From positions 1-6,836 of the forward strand of contig DPLM01000338.1 in the NCBI GenBank assembly GCA_003541985.1: a stretch of 6,836 nt of DNA, in the 5' to 3' direction. The first letter of the stretch is position 1. Every line of letters starts with the position of its first letter. Source of the DNA: Deltaproteobacteria bacterium. Its GTDB lineage: Bacteria > SAR324 > NAC60-12. A program made the position numbers and the translations under genes. Under the pieces are notes generated by a model. That model saw only the letters and a program-made list of their open reading frames with translations, made no database searches and had not been told where the DNA came from. Positions 1 through 5,819 of the stretch are shown piece after piece.

Positions 1-158
1 TTGCCGTGATTGCAACTTCGATGATCTGGGTTGTATCGCTGGCCCATCCTGCGCTGCTGATTCCCGTGATCCTATTCCTCTCGTTGATCTTCCTCTTCTT
101 GATTTATGTCTTCGGTAGGGCGTTTCGGAAGCAGAAAAAGACACCGACAGGTTCCTGA
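1..158 (+). CDS. C-terminal fragment of a small integral membrane protein (possibly DUF4126-like)
   Basis: Reading in the frame that begins at base 3 gives 51 open residues ending at TGA 156-158. The 5' end lies outside the window. The fragment is strongly hydrophobic: a segment around residues 1-14, a Pro-containing break (HPALLIP), then a long Leu/Ile/Phe-rich segment to about residue 37. It finishes with a basic, presumably cytoplasmic tail (GRAFRKQKKT). This is the look of the last one or two transmembrane helices of an inner-membrane protein. The hydrophobic end with an Arg/Lys tail recalls DUF4126 proteins, but that is an impression from composition, not from a diagnostic motif. No convincing terminator follows; a T6 run at 171-176 lacks a good upstream stem. 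Confidence 0.6.
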   Translation, partial: AVIATSMIWVVSLAHPALLIPVILFLSLIFLFLIYVFGRAFRKQKKTPTGS

Positions 159-235
159 AGATCTGATCCAGTTTTTTCTGAGATACAGGCACTATCGCTT
201 CTAAGATGTTTATGGGCTCCAGAGCTGTGACTTTA

Positions 236-1081
236 TCAGCTTGAGCGAACCAATGATCGAAACACTTCTTCCAACTCAGGCAATTCCTCGTGATCCTTGA
301 AATGAGCCATTCGCCGGTAGTTCTCTGCAGCAGATTTGTAGAAACCAGTTGGAAGTCCGGCAAAATCAAGAGTGGAAGCGATTTCCTCCATTTCACCAGA
401 AAATCTCCAGGCCTTGGTAGTGACTCTCCGGATATCTTCGACGGCTTTTCTGCCGGCACCACTCACCTCAGCCGACCAATGTCGCTCCAGGTCTTCCCAG
501 ACTCCCAACTCGTTAGCGGTGGCCACAATGGAGCAAAGCAACGCAGTCATTCCTTTCGTCTTGGCTGCATAGCACATCTTCATTGCTGAGGCTCTGCCAA
601 TTTCCTGCCCAATGATTCGGGTGACCAGCGGGCCCCGCTCGAAACAGTGGGCCACCTGTTCGGATTGGAGCCCAGAGAGATAAAGAAAGGTCGAGTTTTC
701 CTGCCAGGCAGGACCACCGATGATCCCGCCATCCACATACTCAACCCCTGCAAGATCCATCTGCTTGCTAATTTCTTGAGAACGCATTGGAGAGATGGCG
801 TTGGCGTCCACAAAGGTGCCCTCGAATTCTGCCCACAACACCTGCTGGCTTAGTTCACCTGCATATTTGGGGGGACAGACACTGATGATCATGGAGCAAG
901 TTTCACAGAGTTCTGAAAGACTCCGCAACTCACGCAGGCCGAACTGTTCCGCTCTGGCACGTGTAGCCTCGCTGCGACCCTGTGATACCCAGAAAACGGG
1001 ATGTCCAGAATTTTTTGCAGAAGCAGCAACAGATATCCCCATTTCACCAGGATGCAGGATGCCGATATTCTGTGTTGTCAT
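236..1081 (-). CDS. NAD(P)-dependent oxidoreductase, 6-phosphogluconate-dehydrogenase-like with DUF1932 C-terminal domain
   Basis: This 281-residue protein is a cytosolic beta-hydroxyacid-dehydrogenase-type oxidoreductase; the substrate is not known. The N-terminal Rossmann domain carries a GxxxPGEMG dinucleotide motif at residues 7-15. A VDANAISP segment follows at 91-98, and the substrate-side glycine motif DGGIIGGPAW at 117-126. The C-terminal helical domain opens with KMCYAAKTKG (168-177), where the family's conserved Lys and small residues lie, and continues as the DUF1932 bundle to the end. Length is normal for the family. The start is placed at ATG 1079-1081 because GGAG lies 8 nt upstream and the Rossmann strand begins immediately. 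An in-frame ATG at 1144 would add 21 residues (MQKHHLHD...) that look non-coding. The gene stands alone and is divergent from the nucleotidyltransferase at 1198. Family is fairly sure, reaction unknown. Confidence 0.9.
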   Translation of the reverse strand: MTTQNIGILHPGEMGISVAASAKNSGHPVFWVSQGRSEATRARAEQFGLRELRSLSELCETCSMIISVCPPKYAGELSQQVLWAEFEGTFVDANAISPMRSQEISKQMDLAGVEYVDGGIIGGPAWQENSTFLYLSGLQSEQVAHCFERGPLVTRIIGQEIGRASAMKMCYAAKTKGMTALLCSIVATANELGVWEDLERHWSAEVSGAGRKAVEDIRRVTTKAWRFSGEMEEIASTLDFAGLPTGFYKSAAENYRRMAHFKDHEELPELEEVFRSLVRSS

Positions 1082-1117
1082 TTTATTTTCTCCAGAGGTA
1101 TGAGTGAAATTCGGGAT

Positions 1118-1137
1118 AGCATCATGTAGATGATGTT
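1118..1137. promoter_or_regulatory. Palindrome in the divergent promoter spacer (operator candidate)
   Basis: CATCAT (1120-1125) and ATGATG (1130-1135) form a perfect 6-bp inverted repeat around a 4-nt centre. A G-T and an A-T pair at the edges could extend it to 8 bp. It sits in the 116-nt spacer between the oppositely transcribed genes starting at 1081 and 1198, the usual place for a shared operator. On the + strand it is followed by TTTTT (1136-1140), so it could also act as a weak terminator. No good -35/-10 pair was found on either strand here, so the role is a guess. Confidence 0.3.
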
Positions 1138-1197
1138 TTTGCAAATACAGCAGAAAGAGCAGAAATGGAACTCAAATCCACGCCAGCTATCTCATAA

Positions 1198-1617
1198 ATG
1201 AAACCATCCTCCTCAAACAACCAGCTCAAGGTATTTCTAAAAGTATTTCTGCAGTGGGTTGAGTCTCAGCGCCTGGTAGAGGGAGCAATCCTGGTGGGTT
1301 TCCATGCACGAGGTGGGGACCAGCAAGATTCCGACATTGATCTGGTCCTGCTTTGCACAGAGTACGAAAGTTATTTGGAAGATGTGAGCTGGATCAACGA
1401 CTTTGGCAAGCCAGTCTCAGTTCGTCTTGAAGACTACGACAAGCTCACTTCTGTGCGTACTTTCTATGAAGAGGGCCCAGAAGTTGAGTTTGGCTTCACC
1501 CAGTTGGACTGGCTAGTCCTACCACTTGATGTAGGAACGGTAGGAGTCCTGAGGAATGGATTCCAAATTGTCTATGATCGTAGCGGAAAATATTCAGCTC
1601 TGGAGTTACAACCCTAG
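1198..1617 (+). CDS. Minimal nucleotidyltransferase-domain protein
   Basis: This 139-residue protein has the polymerase-beta-like nucleotidyltransferase fold, of the small bacterial type related to MNT and aminoglycoside-nucleotidyltransferase folds. Visible motifs are VGFHARGG at 33-40, the metal-binding SDIDL at 45-49 (Asp46 and Asp48), a probable third acidic residue in EVEFG at 95-99 (E97), and a C-terminal PLDVGT...GFQIVYD stretch typical of this subfamily. The usual Ser of the GSxARG motif is Phe35 here. Residues 11-18 are a four-residue duplication (KVFLKVFL). The start at 1198 is forced, since an in-frame TAA precedes it directly; there is no clear Shine-Dalgarno site, so translation may be weak. 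No HEPN-type partner gene is adjacent, so a toxin-antitoxin pair is not supported. The nucleotide and target are unknown. Confidence 0.85.
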   Translation: MKPSSSNNQLKVFLKVFLQWVESQRLVEGAILVGFHARGGDQQDSDIDLVLLCTEYESYLEDVSWINDFGKPVSVRLEDYDKLTSVRTFYEEGPEVEFGFTQLDWLVLPLDVGTVGVLRNGFQIVYDRSGKYSALELQP

Positions 1618-1715
1618 GATTTGATACTCTTTGCACTCTTTCAATGACAACCTCAGAAAGTGTTTAAGTGGGTTCCTTGCAGATTTGGGAGCCAAGATGC
1701 TTCGCAAGCGTTATT

Positions 1716-1817
1716 CTTCGGTACAACATGCTACCCTGATCATTAAATCTGGCGATCATGTTTAACAAATATTGGGGTTAATAGAGTTGTCTGGTTGCTA
1801 GACTAGGAGTACCGAAG
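1716..1817. repeat. Perfect 9-bp inverted repeat bounding a 102-bp intergenic segment
   Basis: CTTCGGTAC (1716-1724) and its exact reverse complement GTACCGAAG (1809-1817) enclose 84 nt in the 279-nt spacer between the convergent genes ending at 1617 and 1897. No flanking target-site duplication is visible (ATT on the left, TGA on the right) and there is no coding sequence inside. It may be a long-range RNA stem, a decayed element, or chance. The rest of the spacer shows no gene, tRNA or clear terminator. Confidence 0.25.
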
Positions 1818-1896
1818 TGAATTCTAGTTGGAGGGGTTGGCAATCGTCAGCTGAGGAAAGACTGATTTGAAGAGGAGTTGATTTAACAAGAGTCTG

Positions 1897-2601
1897 CTAG
1901 TCGTTCGGTAGACCAATCTCCTGATCCAATTCTTCAAATGCGTTTTTGCTTTTGGAGGCTGCTGAATCAAATTCAGTAGGGGTATTCAAATCCAGTTCAG
2001 GCTGGTCCAAGTGAGCTTCCAGTTCTCCAAATGCTGATTCAGCTCGGTTTTTGGAGAGCTCAGTTGTGATTTTTTGGAGCCACTCTTTTTGGTAGGCAAC
2101 GACGATCTCTCGATTTAAACAAGCCTTTACAAAAACTGCTCTGATGTCTTCGTCATAGGTGATCTTAAGAAATTGCCTCTGCCCAGTCACAAAATTTTTC
2201 AATTCAGGATCATTTCGAAACTGCTCTACGAGCTGACGCTCCTTCTCATCTCTTGGCTTGCGTCGTTGGACTTCATCTCTGATTGCTGAATGAACATACT
2301 GTTCTTGTTGTGCAACTAAATTTTTGGTGGCTTCTGTTTTTACTTTTTCTACAGAGGCCAGGCTCCCTGGAGCATAACTGAAGGCACAATCCCACTCCGC
2401 ATCGTCATTGCGCAAATACCAATCTGGAGCACCATCAATGTCCAAGGTGTTCTCGGTTCGCAGATAAATATCGAAGATATAGCCTGCCAGAGTGTTTCCC
2501 AAAGAGAGGGCCAATCCTAGCAATTGTGCGGAAGCGGTGTGTATTGTCAAAATTAGGAAGATCCCAACTAGGAAAACGTGTTTGCTTAGCAATTTCAGCA
2601 T
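1897..2601 (-). CDS. Exported LPP20-like protein with type I signal peptide
   Basis: This 234-residue protein of unknown function is the last gene of the minus-strand cluster. The N-terminus is a clear signal peptide: basic start (MLKLLSKH), hydrophobic core to about residue 20, and a likely signal peptidase I site after TASA at residue 25. There is no Cys, hence no lipobox. After about 30 residues comes GAPDWY (57-62), matching the P-x-W opening of the LPP20 domains in the neighbouring genes, then an Ala/Tyr stretch and a long charged helix rich in Gln/Glu/Lys (about 82-130). Two cysteines (C72 and C161) could pair in the periplasm. The tail from about 190 is acidic and probably extended. 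Its ATG lies 7 nt after the previous stop, and that stop overlaps the ribosome site (TGAAGGTGGAATG), so the two genes are very likely co-translated. The LPP20 link is inferred from motif and context only. Confidence 0.8.
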   Translation of the reverse strand: MLKLLSKHVFLVGIFLILTIHTASAQLLGLALSLGNTLAGYIFDIYLRTENTLDIDGAPDWYLRNDDAEWDCAFSYAPGSLASVEKVKTEATKNLVAQQEQYVHSAIRDEVQRRKPRDEKERQLVEQFRNDPELKNFVTGQRQFLKITYDEDIRAVFVKACLNREIVVAYQKEWLQKITTELSKNRAESAFGELEAHLDQPELDLNTPTEFDSAASKSKNAFEELDQEIGLPND

Positions 2602-2608
2602 TCCACCT

Positions 2609-3067
2609 TCACACCGCTAAATCCTCAATAAGTACATAAATGTAGCCTGCCTCTCGATCACGCCAGAATTCCACAATTCGAAATTGAACAGGGATTTCTT
2701 GTCCAGAAATGGTGACGGTTGTGTTGATTGTTGAGGAATTTGTCAGGCTTTCACGCCCTCCTCTGATGACACTGGTCGTTTTGTTCTGGACGTCACCGCT
2801 CACTTCGGCAGTGTTGCCAGCTTTTGCAGCAACCAACAGGCTGACGGCAGTATTTAAGGCCTTCTCCCGAGCCTGCTTGACTGTTTGCAGAGCATAGCTT
2901 GCCTGTCCCAAGTAGTGTCCAACAGGAACTTTGTTTATCCAATCTGGTTTTTGGTTCTGGCTGACTGGCTGGGGAGAGTGGGAAGATTGCTGAGAGCAAG
3001 AAATGGTCAGAAAAGGAGCAAGAAGTAGCAATAAGAAGACGGGGAGTAGCCTTTTAGATAGAATCAT
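2609..3067 (-). CDS. Short LPP20-family lipoprotein
   Basis: This is a 152-residue predicted lipoprotein. The signal sequence has a Leu-rich core (residues 7-20) and ends in a TISC lipobox, with Cys24 as the lipidated residue. The +2 residue is Ser, compatible with outer-membrane sorting under the enterobacterial rule. A Ser/Gln/Pro-rich linker (25-40) leads to KPDWINKVP (40-48), the P-x-W entry of an LPP20-like domain. An Ala-rich helix (about 62-83), a Thr/Ser/Asn-rich beta region (about 95-122) and a final strand IYVLIEDL (143-150) follow, and the protein ends where the domain ends. The start at ATG 3065-3067 has GGAG 5 nt upstream and begins a proper signal peptide. An in-frame ATG at 3142 would put 25 extra residues before the signal and is rejected. 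It lies 88 nt downstream of the gene at 3156-3791. Function is unknown. Confidence 0.85.
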   Translation of the reverse strand: MILSKRLLPVFLLLLLAPFLTISCSQQSSHSPQPVSQNQKPDWINKVPVGHYLGQASYALQTVKQAREKALNTAVSLLVAAKAGNTAEVSGDVQNKTTSVIRGGRESLTNSSTINTTVTISGQEIPVQFRIVEFWRDREAGYIYVLIEDLAV

Positions 3068-3116
3068 CTTTTCTCCGGTGAAAACCGTTCCTGCTTGCGA
3101 AGTTCTGACGAAATAC

Positions 3117-3142
3117 GTGGGACGCACTGGCATGAATCCCAC
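3117..3142 (-). other. Intercistronic inverted repeat (possible RNA hairpin)
   Basis: In the 88-nt spacer between two LPP20 genes, GTGGGA and TCCCAC (3117-3122 and 3137-3142) form a perfect 6-bp stem with a 14-nt loop. The minus-strand RNA after the stem reads GUAUUUCGUC, with no real U tract, so this is a poor terminator. A processing or stability hairpin between the co-transcribed genes is more plausible. A second small stem (CGGT/ACCG around a 4-nt loop) lies just upstream of the ribosome site of the 3067 gene. Confidence 0.25.
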
Positions 3143-3155
3143 TCTTCAAAGAACC

Positions 3156-3791
3156 TTATTGCGGCATGGCACCAAATTCGGAGTTGATCATCTTATCCAT
3201 TTCAGATTCTAGCTCATTTTGGGCTTTTTCACCAAGAAACCGTTGCCACTGAGCCTGCTGATTTTTGTAACTTGTCTGAAGGGCTTGCTTGGCTGCAACG
3301 GCTGCTTGCTGAGGATCCATTACCACCAAGGCATAGGTCGTCCCGTCAGGTCCCTTACGGTAATTGATTGCTTTAGCACCAAAGAGAATCTCTGCAGTGA
3401 TTTGTCGCTGCGTGACTGAAGCAACTGCATCAACAGTCTCTTGGTCTCCCACTCCGGTTGTCTCTGCATGATTTTTCACCATCGCACCAACCTTGGCCTT
3501 CATCTCGGTGGCCAGTTGTACTCGTCCATCCATCGTCGCCTGGTTTCTGGCGAAACTAGTGCCTGCTTTGGTATCTCGGAAAGACCCCACTGCGGCAACA
3601 GGATATCCCTCAACTGGGGTTCCACAAATCCAATCAGGAGCACGCACTTCAGTGTCGTCAAAGTAGCAGAGATTCGGATCTTGCTCTAATTTGACAGGCT
3701 CAATTCTGGTTGTCTCTGATGAGCTTGAACAAGCGACTACTCCGGTCAGAATGAGTGCTGCACCTAGTTGGGAAATCACTTTTTTGTTCAT
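3156..3791 (-). CDS. LPP20-family lipoprotein
   Basis: This is a 211-residue predicted lipoprotein. A short signal peptide ends in the lipobox GVVAC (Cys21), followed by SSSS, with no Asp at +2, so outer-membrane placement is expected. The LPP20 domain opens with RAPDWICGTP at 50-59, then VAAVGSF and an Ala-rich helix (about 74-106). It closes with the strand TTYALVVMDP at 151-160. A C-terminal amphipathic, Gln/Glu/Lys-rich helix (about 161-205) could form a coiled coil. Cys42 and Cys56 flank the P-x-W motif and might form a disulfide. The start at ATG 3789-3791 is well supported by AAGGAG with 5 nt spacing. This is the first gene of a probable three-gene unit with those at 3067 and 2601. LPP20 proteins are named after a Helicobacter surface lipoprotein, and relatives include FlgP; no flagellar gene is visible here. 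Biochemical function is unknown. Confidence 0.88.
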   Translation of the reverse strand: MNKKVISQLGAALILTGVVACSSSSETTRIEPVKLEQDPNLCYFDDTEVRAPDWICGTPVEGYPVAAVGSFRDTKAGTSFARNQATMDGRVQLATEMKAKVGAMVKNHAETTGVGDQETVDAVASVTQRQITAEILFGAKAINYRKGPDGTTYALVVMDPQQAAVAAKQALQTSYKNQQAQWQRFLGEKAQNELESEMDKMINSEFGAMPQ

Positions 3792-4054
3792 GATGACTCC
3801 TTATGTCTGGAAAGAAGTTTTTGGGAAGCGTAATTTTTTCTCATTACTAGAATAGTTTTGAATTTGAGCATTATTGAGGTTGGTGAGAGAAGAATTGATG
3901 ACTCTTCGTATTGTCAATGAGAATAGAAAAAAAGGCTGTCAAGGTTGAGTAAACAATCAATGTATATTCTTTCGCCCGCCTCCAATTTGATCAGCTTACA
4001 CATTTGCAGTTTATAGCAGAACTGATTAAAGTTTGGGAGTCAGAGTTCCATACT
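3792..4054. other. 263-nt spacer between the two halves of the lipoprotein cluster
   Basis: No open frame or RNA gene is apparent. On the minus strand the segment holds an extended -10-like motif (4010-4018), a short AGAGT/ACTCT stem at the lpoB stop codon without a U tract, a T8 run (3926-3934), and two TTGACA hexamers (3937-3942 and 3912-3917) 25 nt apart, neither followed by a good -10 at normal spacing. The size of the gap suggests a separate promoter for the 3791 gene, but none can be fixed with confidence. Confidence 0.5.
4010..4018 (-). promoter_or_regulatory. Candidate extended -10 promoter for the 3791-to-1897 unit
   Basis: Minus-strand TGCTATAAA fits the extended -10 pattern TGnTATAAT with one mismatch. 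No -35 box is seen 16-18 nt upstream. If used, transcription would begin near 4003 and leave a leader of about 210 nt before the ATG at 3791, which is long. It is listed because nothing better was found in the spacer. Confidence 0.2.
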
Positions 4055-4681
4055 CTAGAAAGAAAAAGATTTGCGCTCCATGAATTTCTTGATTTTCTTG
4101 CTACCATTCCAAACTTCGCGAGCTGTTTGCAGATTGATCAGCTTCAGATCTACTTGATAGTAGGTCACGCGTTGATTATCTAGCTGATCAACTATGGAAT
4201 TGATTGTCCCGGAAAGTGCGAAATTCGCCCCATCTTCTTCACCCATTTCCATCCGAGTATCAGCAGAAGCGTTCATATCCTGGTCAGCTAATTCTGCACG
4301 GGTATCTTGACGTTCTTCAAGTGTCGCAATAAATCCGGCTTTACCGCTGCGAATCACAGCCCGTTTAATATCGTTAACAAAGGTGTCAACAGCTATATGC
4401 TCGTGGGATTTATTCCGAACGCGCTGCACGGTTACCAGTGGTTCTTTGCCAGGAAAGCGCTGATTAAATTGACTGATCCAGGGATAGCTCAGCATATCGT
4501 TGATCATTTCTTCAGCTACTAAACGCGAATCCTCATCATTCCACTTGTCCGTAAGCGCGATTTCCTTTCCAGAATCTACCCTGGCAACCTCTACGCTTTT
4601 ACCACAGCCGTTAACGAAAACAACTGTACCTAGAATCAGTACTGTTGCTAATATGCTTTTGCTTGTTTGCTGAAACTTCAT
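4055..4681 (-). CDS. lpoB: LpoB-family penicillin-binding-protein activator (lipoprotein)
   Basis: This is a 208-residue lipoprotein of the LpoB/COG3417 family. In E. coli, LpoB is an outer-membrane lipoprotein that activates the peptidoglycan synthase PBP1B. The signal peptide ends at VNGC (Cys26; Asn at -2 is slightly unusual) with Gly at +2. The globular domain shows the family landmarks in order: KWNDEDSRLVAEEMI at 46-60, RVRNKSHEHI at 88-96, GANFALSGTI at 151-160 and a final YYQVDLKL...VWNGSKKIKK at 174-199. Their order matches E. coli LpoB as I recall it. Unlike E. coli LpoB, there is no long Pro-rich linker: only about 17 residues separate Cys26 from the domain. The ATG at 4679-4681 is preferred, with AAGGAG about 10 nt upstream. 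An in-frame TTG at 4687 would lie only 4 nt from it. The gene starts 31 nt after the LPP20 gene upstream. PBP activation is inferred from family only. Confidence 0.9.
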   Translation of the reverse strand: MKFQQTSKSILATVLILGTVVFVNGCGKSVEVARVDSGKEIALTDKWNDEDSRLVAEEMINDMLSYPWISQFNQRFPGKEPLVTVQRVRNKSHEHIAVDTFVNDIKRAVIRSGKAGFIATLEERQDTRAELADQDMNASADTRMEMGEEDGANFALSGTINSIVDQLDNQRVTYYQVDLKLINLQTAREVWNGSKKIKKFMERKSFSF

Positions 4682-4712
4682 AGTCAATTAGCTCCTTTTG
4701 TATGATTTCTGC

Positions 4713-5762
4713 CTAAAATAGTACGCCAACCAATTCCTTCCCCAACTGCTGTGACAGCTTGGTAATTGATCGTGACTCAGCTTCCTTTACATCAGCGGAA
4801 GCTCCCTTGGCTTTTGCCTGAATAGTTTTCACAATACGTCCCTGCTCATCTTTCAGAAACACATTACCCTCGGTAATCACAAACGTCGTTTCGCCTTGAA
4901 CCACATTATTCAAACTTAAATCATACTCAACCCGAATATCAGCTTGCTCTGCTTCAGAAATGTTGATTCCTTTGTTGTTGAGCTCAGCGGTCAGGGCAGC
5001 TGCTAGGGAGTTTCTGTCAGCACCTTGTGCAGCGATATGCACTTTCAGCATGCCAATGAGAGCATAAGCCTTTCTCGTGAAATCGCGGTATTCAGGAGTC
5101 AGCACATCCACGTGCTGTCGTGTTGGGCTGAGAGTATTAGCTCGCGCTTGAATACCGGAGCGTTCCTCAGCCAGTACTAGCCCTGACGTAACAAGACGTA
5201 ACAATTCCATTCCCTGTTTTTCATTATTCTCAAATTTAGTTAAAATCTCAGCAAAGCGCTGGTCAATCACCTCAATGCGCGAATGCAGAGATTGTAGTTC
5301 CTTGTTCACATCAAGGCGTACAAGAATGCTAACCTGCTTGTTTGATTCATCAAAATAAGAATCCACATTCATCACATGAGATAATTCAAAAGACGTAACT
5401 CTACCTTTAACAGACTGACGCAATCGCTCGGTTAGTTCTGATTTGTTGTTTTGTAGCGTTTCAGTAATTTCCTGCTCCAGTTCTCCACTGATATTGACTT
5501 CGATCTGCTTGACGAGTTCTAAACGAGCCATATCCTTGGCTCTTGCAGCAGCATCGGCCTGATCACCAGCATAAACCTCAGCTGAACCAGTCCCATACAG
5601 AAACCCCGTTTCAATTGGTGGCTGAATCAACCACACTGGTGCTGGCAAGGTAGGAGTTTTTGTTGGTTTAGATGTAGTAACTGCTGGGCTGCCACCACAC
5701 CCTACTAGCAATGACATCGCTGCTAAGATGATAACAATATTTGTCTTTACGCTACTCACCAC
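4713..5762 (-). CDS. Two-domain LPP20-type lipoprotein
   Basis: This is a 349-residue predicted lipoprotein. The signal peptide ends in LLVGC (Cys22, Gly at +2), followed by a Thr/Pro/Lys-rich linker (26-41). The LPP20 domain begins with APVWLIQPP (41-49) and FLYGTGSAE (54-62). It continues with an Ala-rich helix (about 66-90) and ends with the strand QVSILVRLDV (143-152). A helical connector (about 155-210) leads to a second alpha/beta domain (about 245-349) containing ADIRVEYDLSL (274-284), strands at 293-305 and a terminal helix. That layout resembles the CsgG/LpoB-type fold, but this is an inference. The start is GTG; two GTG codons are adjacent (5762 and 5759). AGGGA (5767-5771) is 4 nt from the first and 7 nt from the second, so the true protein may be one residue shorter. 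It lies between the COG3014-like gene (54-nt gap) and lpoB (31-nt gap), very likely in one operon. Confidence 0.88.
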   Translation of the reverse strand: MVSSVKTNIVIILAAMSLLVGCGGSPAVTTSKPTKTPTLPAPVWLIQPPIETGFLYGTGSAEVYAGDQADAAARAKDMARLELVKQIEVNISGELEQEITETLQNNKSELTERLRQSVKGRVTSFELSHVMNVDSYFDESNKQVSILVRLDVNKELQSLHSRIEVIDQRFAEILTKFENNEKQGMELLRLVTSGLVLAEERSGIQARANTLSPTRQHVDVLTPEYRDFTRKAYALIGMLKVHIAAQGADRNSLAAALTAELNNKGINISEAEQADIRVEYDLSLNNVVQGETTFVITEGNVFLKDEQGRIVKTIQAKAKGASADVKEAESRSITKLSQQLGKELVGVLF

Positions 5763-5810
5763 TGATTCCCTGAATATCTATTGACACGTTTAAAGATGAC
5801 ACAAATATCG

Positions 5811-5819
5811 ATTATATCA
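5811..5819 (-). promoter_or_regulatory. Extended -10 motif overlapping a stop codon (internal promoter candidate)
   Basis: Minus-strand TGATATAAT is a perfect TGnTATAAT extended -10, and its TGA is the stop codon of the COG3014-like gene. A TTGACA lies only 9 nt upstream, too close to serve as its -35, but extended -10 promoters can do without one. Transcription from here would start near 5804 and give a leader of roughly 42 nt before the GTG at 5762, allowing the LPP20-lpoB pair to be expressed apart from the first gene. Confidence 0.4.

Noticed and set aside
580..813. Open frames antisense or out of frame within the genes, such as 580-813, 290-589, 795-1103 and 6038-6397
   Set aside because: They overlap well-supported genes, show no recognisable domain or ribosome site, and have the composition of shadow frames.
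1120..1140. Rho-independent terminator on the + strand (palindrome plus T5)
   Set aside because: No + strand gene ends nearby; the stem is AT-rich and lies between divergent starts, so an operator is at least as likely.
1082..1144. Upstream in-frame extension of the DUF1932 gene to an ATG at 1144
   Set aside because: The extra 21 residues lie before the Rossmann strand, overlap the palindromic spacer and lack a ribosome site; the ATG at 1081 has a good GGAG.
1198..1617. MNT-HEPN toxin-antitoxin system
   Set aside because: The nucleotidyltransferase is present, but no HEPN-like gene lies up- or downstream within the window.
3068..3142. Upstream in-frame extension of the short LPP20 lipoprotein to an ATG at 3142
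   Set aside because: It would put 25 residues before a clean lipoprotein signal peptide, while the ATG at 3067 has GGAG at good spacing.
3912..3942. Two TTGACA hexamers as -35 boxes for the 3791 gene
   Set aside because: Neither has a reasonable -10 at 16-18 nt (sequences there read CATTGA and TTCTTC).
4042..4056. Terminator after lpoB
   Set aside because: The AGAGT/ACTCT stem is only 5 bp, overlaps the stop codon and is not followed by a U tract.
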